Below, in pieces: positions 1 through 3,941 of a stretch of DNA of 7,345 nucleotides. A program made the position numbers and the translations under genes. This stretch comes from Nitrospina sp. (GTDB taxonomy: Bacteria > Nitrospinota > Nitrospinia > Nitrospinales > VA-1). The notes beneath the pieces are model-generated. The model searched no databases and was not told the DNA's origin. It was given only the letters and a program-made list of their open reading frames with translations. Where the stretch lies: positions 17,381 to 24,725 of the forward strand of contig DODH01000253.1 in assembly GCA_003545625.1 (NCBI GenBank). Direction: 5' to 3'. The number at the start of each line of letters is the position of its first letter. Position 1 is the stretch's first letter.

Positions 1-344
1 ATTTTTTCCATGATCGTGTGCCACCCCACGGCATTAGACTTGGTAATAGTGACAAAGTTTTCTTTTATATAAATACTTTGTATGCCAAAAATATCAAATA
101 AGGTTTTGGCCATTGGGTCATCCCCGGCATCATCGGGAGAGTCGAAAGTTTTCGTGCCTGCCCCAATGACTTTGCCGTTCAAGATAAACTGGAAGGCATC
201 CGGGTTGGGAGTCGGTTGTATGCGAAGCACCTTGAATTGCCCTTCTGTTGAGGGCGTGGGTTCCTGGCTGTTTTCATTTTCTACAGCTTTTTCTGCGACC
301 AGAGGAATCCCAAATTGTTTTTGTATCCAGGCTAGTAAACCCAT
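1..344 (-). CDS. Nfu_N-domain protein (NifU/Nfu scaffold N-terminal type), C-terminus cut off by window edge
   Basis: Only the first 114 codons are present; the gene continues past base 1. I translated it by hand from the complement. After a 37-residue leader (MGLLAWIQKQFGIPLV, then an acidic, Pro-rich stretch) it reads VLRIQPTPNPDAFQFIL at residues 39-55, DDPMAKTLFDIFGIQSIYI at 75-93 and NFVTITKSNAVGW at 96-108. The TPNP-x5-F motif, the (S/D)P-A-x-LF-x-I-x-G-(I/V)-x-S-(I/V) block and the F-(I/V)-T-(I/V)-T-K block are the hallmarks of the Nfu_N family, the N-terminal domain of Nfu iron-sulfur scaffolds and of bacterial proteins joining it to HEAT-like repeats. Which of these this is cannot be told, because the C-terminal part (CxxC NifU domain or HEAT repeats) lies outside. 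ATG at 344 is the only ATG start; the frame closes upstream at a TAA (362-360). There is no good Shine-Dalgarno sequence. The gene begins 64 bases after the macro gene stop. Confidence 0.85.
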   Translation of the reverse strand, partial: MGLLAWIQKQFGIPLVAEKAVENENSQEPTPSTEGQFKVLRIQPTPNPDAFQFILNGKVIGAGTKTFDSPDDAGDDPMAKTLFDIFGIQSIYIKENFVTITKSNAVGWHTIMEK

Positions 345-378
345 GCGAAGCTCATAAAATTAAAGTTTGATTTCACCT

Positions 379-384
379 ATTATA
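379..384 (-). promoter_or_regulatory. -10 element (TATAAT), candidate promoter for the Nfu_N gene
   Basis: A perfect TATAAT lies on the minus strand in the macro/Nfu_N gap, placing a transcription start near 372 and a leader of about 28 bases. No recognisable -35 sits 16-18 bases upstream (the bases are C-rich), so this is either a weak promoter or coincidence. The Nfu_N gene could equally be read through from the dUTPase/macro transcript. Confidence 0.35.
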
Positions 385-408
385 TCTGAATTCTTGACTA
401 TCGGGGAA

Positions 409-945
409 TCAGATTTTCCCTTTTGCAAGAAAAGTCAATTGGTCTTTGAAAACATTGAAGCTTTCTATGTCGAAAAGGATAAATGTCACGGTCTCAATTT
501 CGCTCTTCTGGGAAAGATATTGCCAAACAGCGGTAAGGAGGGTTTCTGCTGCAAGCTTAAGAGGGAACCCAAATATGCCAGTGCTGATTGCCGGAAAGGC
601 GATAGACTTTAGTTTTTTTTCTTCCGCGCGTTGCAGACTTTTGATTGCGGCATTTCTTAGTTTTTCGACTTCATGGCCTTCGCCCCACTTGGGGCCGACA
701 GCATGGATGACAAAACGCGTTTGCAAATTACCTGCTGAGGTGATTACTGCGTTGCCTACAGGGCAAGACCCGATGCGGTCACATTCTTCCTGAATGGACG
801 GCCCCCCGTTACGGCGGATCGCCCCAGCCACGCCTGCACCAAGAATCAGGTCTGAATTTGCGGCATTGACGATGGCATCGGCAGAGCTGTCGGTGATATC
901 GCCCTGTTCCAGTTGAAGAGTGGAATTATGAACCTGGATTTGCAA
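409..945 (-). CDS. MacroD-type macro-domain protein (ADP-ribose binding / O-acetyl-ADP-ribose or ADP-ribosyl hydrolase family)
   Basis: A single-domain macro protein, about 178 residues from the chosen TTG at 945. Family landmarks in order: QGDIT (14-18), AIVNAAN (24-30), LGAGVAGAI (35-43), HAVGP (81-85), and AFPAISTGIFGFP (116-128), the phosphate-binding loop. This is full length for the MacroD/YmdB/Af1521 group, soluble and cytoplasmic, expected to bind ADP-ribose and probably to release it from proteins or O-acetyl-ADP-ribose. Where MacroD enzymes have GGGVDGAI, this one has GAGVAGAI: Ala40 replaces the conserved Asp, as in archaeal Af1521, so the exact activity is uncertain. There is no ATG anywhere in the frame. 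TTG at 945 gives a normal N-terminus 14 residues before GDIT and has GGGGGA eight bases upstream; GTG at 996 (195 aa) is the alternative. Either start lies inside the dUTPase gene (20- or 71-base overlap), implying coupled translation. Confidence 0.9.
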   Translation of the reverse strand: MQIQVHNSTLQLEQGDITDSSADAIVNAANSDLILGAGVAGAIRRNGGPSIQEECDRIGSCPVGNAVITSAGNLQTRFVIHAVGPKWGEGHEVEKLRNAAIKSLQRAEEKKLKSIAFPAISTGIFGFPLKLAAETLLTAVWQYLSQKSEIETVTFILFDIESFNVFKDQLTFLAKGKI

Positions 946-1396
946 CAGGAAGGTCCCCCGTTGATCCAAAACCCGCAGTGTTGCGGGCTGTTTCACTTAA
1001 ATGGTCGCTGAATATAAATTTGACCGTTTCTACTTTTTGGATGATCAACTGGGCGATACGGTCTCCGGACTGGATACGGATTTCCTCATCGGAATGGTTG
1101 AAGAGAAGGACTTTTATCTCGCCTCGATAATGCGAGTCGATCACTCCGGCACCGCAATCGAGCCCTAGTTTAACCGCCGGTCCACTGCGCGGCCAGATCA
1201 AACCAGCGTACCCTTCAGGAAGTTCCAAGTGAATTCCGGTAGCAACCAGTTCCCGACCTCGAGGAGCAATTATCCGGGTTTCCACCGCTCTTAAATCGGC
1301 TCCGGCATCGCCCCTATGCGCATATTGAGGGAGATAATCACCTTTACAGGGAACGGGAGTTGAATCGATGGAGGTTTTGCTCACAATATTTTCCAT
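926..1396 (-). CDS. dut: deoxyuridine 5'-triphosphate nucleotidohydrolase (dUTPase)
   Basis: This enzyme hydrolyses dUTP to dUMP and pyrophosphate, keeping uracil out of DNA and supplying the thymidylate precursor. The 156-residue protein has all five motifs of the trimeric dUTPase family: I GDAGADLRA (29-37); II RSGPA (70-74); III GAGVIDSHYRGE (82-93) with catalytic Asp87 and the uracil-site Tyr90; IV GDRIAQLII (111-119); V RNTAGFGSTG (138-147), the flexible C-terminal arm that closes over the substrate. Two small departures are His89 where many members have a second Asp, and Asn139 where motif V usually has Gly; neither removes the catalytic residue. Length is typical. Start: ATG 1396, about 28 residues before motif I; no Shine-Dalgarno sequence precedes it, and TATAAT lies only 18 bases upstream, so the leader is very short. 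The 3' end overlaps the macro gene. Confidence 0.96.
   Translation of the reverse strand: MENIVSKTSIDSTPVPCKGDYLPQYAHRGDAGADLRAVETRIIAPRGRELVATGIHLELPEGYAGLIWPRSGPAVKLGLDCGAGVIDSHYRGEIKVLLFNHSDEEIRIQSGDRIAQLIIQKVETVKFIFSDHLSETARNTAGFGSTGDLPVANPGS
954..959 (-). promoter_or_regulatory. Candidate ribosome binding site for the macro gene
   Basis: GGGGGA on the minus strand lies eight bases before TTG 945, one mismatch from GGAGGA. No comparable site precedes the alternative GTG at 996, which favours the TTG start. The site lies inside the final codons of the dUTPase gene. Confidence 0.4.
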
Positions 1397-1414
1397 AGTT
1401 GGTTATTGGAGGGG

Positions 1415-1420
1415 ATTATA
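1415..1420 (-). promoter_or_regulatory. -10 element (TATAAT), candidate promoter for dUTPase-macro
   Basis: A perfect TATAAT lies on the minus strand just downstream of an intrinsic terminator and 18 bases before the dUTPase ATG. The predicted start near 1408 leaves a leader of about 12 bases. The -35 region is pyrimidine-rich with no match to TTGACA. The position after a terminator makes a fresh promoter necessary here, which supports the call. Confidence 0.45.
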
Positions 1421-1463
1421 AACAAGCGGGAGGGGGAAAGCGATAAAAAATTATTCAAGGCAA

Positions 1464-1501
1464 TAAAAACGGGAAAGAGGGTCAGCGCCCCACCTTTCCC
1501 G
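1464..1501 (-). terminator. Intrinsic (rho-independent) terminator, minus strand
   Basis: On the minus strand, CGGGAAAG (1501-1494) pairs perfectly with CTTTCCCG (1477-1470). The interior can add a GGG/CCC pairing, and TTTTTATT follows directly. This is a classic terminator. The plus strand lacks a T-run on the other side, so it acts on minus-strand transcripts. No recognised gene ends here; it most likely closes the small unit starting near 1968, and also separates it from dUTPase. Confidence 0.8.
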
Positions 1502-1611
1502 AATGAAACCTTAAAGTGAATCCTTTATTTAACCGCCCTTGACATGGAGGCAAATACTAGCAATACCTACAAACTCCTGAAAAGGCGGGGCGCATCCTTT
1601 TAAAGAAGGGG

Positions 1612-1846
1612 GGCGGGTTACTATTGTATTGGGCTAAACCCAACGTTAAAAAGAGGTTCCATTCAACGCCAATTGGACGGATATCATCTGCCGATATTAA
1701 ACGGAGGATTCGGCTGGCGCTCAAAACATTTGGGGGTTTGGGAAGGGGTTTGAGACTGGCACGCATCCCACTGGTTGCATTTAACAAATCGAATTCGGGA
1801 TGCATCGCATTCATTTTTATGGAACCCGCATTTCTAGTAACCCGCC
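1612..1846. repeat. 235-base segment bounded by perfect 12-base inverted repeats (MITE-like candidate)
   Basis: GGCGGGTTACTA at 1612-1623 is exactly inverted as TAGTAACCCGCC at 1835-1846; the match does not continue outward or inward. The interior encodes no transposase, holds a 5-bp hairpin at 1629-1643 (TTGGG/CCCAA), and happens to be open in a long frame on both strands. A short non-coding segment with terminal inverted repeats is the architecture of a miniature inverted-repeat transposable element. I see no target-site duplication at the edges, so mobility is inference; a dispersed intergenic repeat is the alternative. Confidence 0.4.
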
Positions 1847-1868
1847 GTTGGAAGATCTGTAACTGCTC

Positions 1869-1940
1869 TCAATTAATTTTTTCTCCCAAAGCAAACCTAA
1901 TCCGGAACCTGAACAAGCACTTTTTATCGCACCTGATCAT
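1869..1940 (-). CDS. Possible 23-aa small protein or truncated remnant of a gene
   Basis: ATG 1940 has AAAGGAG (1956-1950) nine bases upstream and lies about 28 bases after the predicted start of the strong promoter, so the initiation signals are better than those of several genuine genes here. The product MIRCDKKCLFRFRIRFALGEKIN is basic with two Cys, and ends at TGA (1871-1869). I do not recognise it. It may be a real small peptide, a leader peptide, or the start of a gene whose remainder has been lost; the segment bounded by inverted repeats begins 23 bases further on. Confidence 0.25.
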   Translation of the reverse strand: MIRCDKKCLFRFRIRFALGEKIN

Positions 1941-1974
1941 AAGACACTGCTCCTTTATATTGTATGCTTTAAAG

Positions 1975-2003
1975 AAAGTACCACTACATATGGTACCTGT
2001 CAA
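1975..2003 (-). promoter_or_regulatory. Strong sigma70-type promoter with palindromic operator
   Basis: On the minus strand TTGACA (2003-1998), a 17-base spacer and TACTTT (1980-1975) form a near-consensus promoter; the predicted start is near 1968. The spacer contains a perfect inverted repeat, GTACCA/TGGTAC (1991-1996 and 1978-1983, 7-base centre), which overlaps the first bases of the -10. That is the standard position for a dimeric repressor site. Operators of this size and placement are common in front of autoregulated HTH repressors and toxin-antitoxin genes (general knowledge); no such protein is encoded in this window. Upstream A/T tracts could serve as an UP element. Confidence 0.7.
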
Positions 2004-2045
2004 GGACTAATTTGAAAAAAATTGCGAAAAAACTTTTAAGTCCTT
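2002..2045 (+). terminator. Long-loop inverted repeat followed by a T-run (weak terminator-like structure, plus strand)
   Basis: AAGGACT (2002-2008) is inverted as AGTCCTT (2039-2045) across 30 bases, and the plus strand continues as T2044-T2050. The AT-rich loop can form its own small hairpin (AATTT/AAATT). It could stop plus-strand transcription, but no convincing plus-strand gene lies upstream, and one arm overlaps the minus-strand -35. A role in promoter architecture, or chance in AT-rich DNA, is equally possible. Confidence 0.25.
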
Positions 2046-2198
2046 TTTTTATATATATTTACTGGGTATAAAAAACCGGTTTTTTTTGAGTTTGGTTCTT
2101 TATCTACTATATAATGTGTGCTATAGAGAGCAATACATACTATATAAGGTGGGGATCTTAAAACCAGATTTTTTATGATTCCTATGAATTTTAAGCGC
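2004..2198. other. AT-rich intergenic segment with A/T tracts and short repeats; no gene seen
   Basis: This stretch between the orphan promoter and the DUF4340 stop has A/T runs at 2015-2021, 2027-2032, 2044-2050, 2070-2075 and 2080-2087; several centres are 11-12 bases apart, which would favour bent DNA. It also has a perfect palindrome, AAAAAACCGGTTTTTT (2070-2085), and a direct repeat. A weak plus-strand promoter-like pair, TTGAGT (2086-2091) and TATAAT (2110-2115), can be read, but no plus-strand gene follows. No obvious terminator follows the DUF4340 stop on the minus strand. Confidence 0.5.
2105..2147. repeat. Direct repeat TACTATATAA, two copies 33 bases apart
   Basis: The 10-mer TACTATATAA occurs at 2105-2114 and 2138-2147, each followed by a GTG-containing stretch (TGTG, GGTG). 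A short inverted repeat, TGCT/AGCA (2119-2122 and 2129-2132), sits between them. The 33-base period is close to three helical turns, so both copies face the same side of the DNA, as paired protein-binding sites would. In AT-rich DNA the chance of coincidence is real. Confidence 0.35.
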
Positions 2199-3941
2199 CT
2201 ATTGGGGCATGAAATTTTCTAGGTCGAAAGGGATGGGCTCGATAAATTTATTCTTGACCCGATATTGTTGGTTTCCGGCTTGAACGATATATTCCTGCTC
2301 CGGGTCAAAAAGTTTCCCGACCTTTAAGGCGGCAACCTCTTCTAGTTCATTTTTCCAAAGGCTGATGGTAAACAGGGGGGCATTCAATCCAGCGAGATTC
2401 TCGGGCAGGGGTGGGGTGACAATAGAATTAAACTCCAATCCCTTCAGGGTCCAAATCAGATCGTGACCGATATGTTTGGTTTTGATTTTTTCAGGTTTTT
2501 CAAGGTGCCATTCCGATCCTTTTTTCTTCAACTCAAAGAGTTTGTCAGAAGCTTTAATTAAAATTTTAGTCACTTCATCACTTTCAAATTGCAGTAGCTT
2601 TTTATTTCTTAAATCGTGAAGGCTGCGAAACAGTTTATTGACCACTTCTTTGGAAATTGAAAATACGGTCGACTCGCCGGTTCGGCTAGCGAATACCTGT
2701 TTGCCATTACTGGTTTGATTGCCGAATCGCAGGGTCCAGGTTTTCCCGTCTTTCATTTTCAGGCTAAAAGATTTTTGCGGGGTGTCCAGACCAAATTTTT
2801 TGGGGATATCGAGGGAGATTTTTATGAACTCTGTAATCTTGGCTTCCTTGAGATCAAAGAGCAGACTGTTAAGGGTGGACAGGTCGGCGGTTGTTTTTAT
2901 CGGGCTCTGGATGTCCCAATTATTATTTATCCCACGGACCAGATGTATGGTTTCGTTTTCGGATCGCAGAGATAATGCAAGAATTTCTTTTTCCTCAAAC
3001 GCTATCAATGTTTTGTCAAGAAACTCCACGGTTTTTTGGGAAAGTGTATCAAACAGTCTGGTATCTACCAGTACGATATTTTTGGCATCGTTGATTTTTC
3101 CGAAATAGCCTTTTCCCTCTTTCGTATTACCGAGGGCAAGGGTGTGGATTTTGTCTTTTTCACTTTCTAAAATTAGTTTCAGTTTCGGCGGATTCAGCCC
3201 ATAAGGTTCCAGCGAGTCGGGATTTTCATCCACAAACTCCTGGACCCTGGAAAATTGAATGGACTGAAGAAAGTTCATGATGGCATCCTTGTCTCCCTGA
3301 GCATCAATATCTCCTGATATTTTCCAGACCTCACCCTTCTTTTTTAACTCCAGATTTTTTTTCTCGCTGATGATTTGTATGCGCTTGATGGTACCGGTGC
3401 TGAAGTTAAGAAGGGTTTTGTCGCGAAAATTGTAAACGGACTTTTCAAATTGGGATTTGGATGCAGGGGTCATCATCACGGCGGGATAGTTTTCCCGCTT
3501 GATATAGAGATTGCCCCCCATAGGATTTTCGTTGCCTAACAACAAGGTTCCCTCTTTTTCATTTTCGAATTTGAAATGGATTTTAAGAAATGGGGTGCTC
3601 AGGCCATAAATGGAAAGATCTTTAGGGTTTTCCTCTACCACCCGGGTTTTTTTAAGGTTTTCAATTTCTGATAAAAAGGCTTCTGCTTCGACGGAGTCGC
3701 CGGATGCCGAGAGGGGGCGGGTGAGTTCCCAGCTATGCGGGGCGTTTCGTTTTAAGGCTATAAGGTCGCCATTGCCAGCTAGAGAAAACTCAAGCACCTT
3801 TTCTGTTTCAAAGGGAAAGATTTTTTCAGCTCGTTCTTTTTCGATTTTTTCCTTTTGTTCGGCGGGAAGGTCAACGAAGAAATAAAAAAGCACCAGGCTC
3901 AGGAATACAGCCGACATCAGGGCCGTTCCTTTAAACTTCAT
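2199..3941 (-). CDS. DUF4340-family membrane-anchored protein with four tandem modules
   Basis: Last gene of the ABC/Gld-like operon, 580 residues from ATG 3941. The N-terminus (MKFKG, then a hydrophobic helix at about 7-24) looks like an uncleaved signal anchor, leaving almost the whole protein outside the cytoplasm. The rest is four repeats of about 135 residues, at about 47-180, 185-315, 320-452 and 457-580. Landmarks recur in register: Trp71, 206, 342, 478; (Y/F)GL at 112, 247, 383, with AGL at 517 in the fourth; Gly136, 271, 407, 542 in LGN-like turns; and RDKTLLNF, LDKTLIAF, RNKKLLQF closing modules 1-3. DUF4340 proteins typically accompany ABC-2 and GldG-like genes; their function is unknown and I infer an extracytoplasmic partner or substrate-handling role. 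ATG 3941 overlaps the preceding stop (ATGA) and has GGAGGAG nine bases upstream; an in-frame TTG at 3962 is less likely. Confidence 0.88.
   Translation of the reverse strand: MKFKGTALMSAVFLSLVLFYFFVDLPAEQKEKIEKERAEKIFPFETEKVLEFSLAGNGDLIALKRNAPHSWELTRPLSASGDSVEAEAFLSEIENLKKTRVVEENPKDLSIYGLSTPFLKIHFKFENEKEGTLLLGNENPMGGNLYIKRENYPAVMMTPASKSQFEKSVYNFRDKTLLNFSTGTIKRIQIISEKKNLELKKKGEVWKISGDIDAQGDKDAIMNFLQSIQFSRVQEFVDENPDSLEPYGLNPPKLKLILESEKDKIHTLALGNTKEGKGYFGKINDAKNIVLVDTRLFDTLSQKTVEFLDKTLIAFEEKEILALSLRSENETIHLVRGINNNWDIQSPIKTTADLSTLNSLLFDLKEAKITEFIKISLDIPKKFGLDTPQKSFSLKMKDGKTWTLRFGNQTSNGKQVFASRTGESTVFSISKEVVNKLFRSLHDLRNKKLLQFESDEVTKILIKASDKLFELKKKGSEWHLEKPEKIKTKHIGHDLIWTLKGLEFNSIVTPPLPENLAGLNAPLFTISLWKNELEEVAALKVGKLFDPEQEYIVQAGNQQYRVKNKFIEPIPFDLENFMPQ

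Larger units (their letters stand above)
1464..2003 (-). other. Orphan transcription unit between the DUF4340 and dUTPase genes, product unidentified
   Basis: A strong promoter with operator (1975-2003) and an intrinsic terminator (1464-1501) frame a predicted transcript of about 500 bases, with no gene I recognise inside. It contains a 23-codon frame with a Shine-Dalgarno sequence (1869-1940), then a segment bounded by inverted repeats (1612-1846). The 23-codon frame ends at a TGA, beyond which the same frame stays open to 1557, about 127 codons in total but for that one stop. The conceptual product has no recognised motif. I checked by eye for tRNA, tmRNA and RNase P landmarks and saw none. 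It could be an untranslated RNA, a decayed small regulated locus (for example the remains of an autoregulated toxin-antitoxin or repressor gene), or a small gene interrupted by a mobile fragment. Confidence 0.45.

Noticed and set aside
446..793. 115-codon plus-strand frame opposite the macro gene
   Set aside because: Antisense shadow of a gene with clear macro-domain motifs; its own product shows none.
1539..1575. Plus-strand promoter starting from TTGACA at 1539
   Set aside because: No acceptable -10 lies 16-19 bases downstream and no plus-strand gene follows.
1726..1756. G-quadruplex candidate on the plus strand
   Set aside because: GGGGG, GGG and GGGG runs are close together, but a fourth run of at least three G is missing nearby.
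1557..1814. 85-codon minus-strand frame beginning MNAMHPEF
   Set aside because: No ribosome binding site before the ATG, no recognised motif, lies mostly inside the inverted-repeat segment, and ends in a Pro/Cys-containing tail typical of translated repeats. I treat it as part of the unidentified unit, not a gene.
1869..1871. TGA as a selenocysteine codon joining the 23-aa frame to the downstream open frame
   Set aside because: The frame is open for about 100 codons beyond the TGA, but there is no recognised selenoprotein motif and I see no clear stem-loop immediately after the codon.
1624..2010. 128-codon plus-strand frame in the intergenic gap
   Set aside because: It starts at TTG with no adequate ribosome binding site, runs through the inverted-repeat segment and into the minus-strand promoter, and its product has no recognisable motif. 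The opposite strand is also open over the same segment, so openness is not informative.
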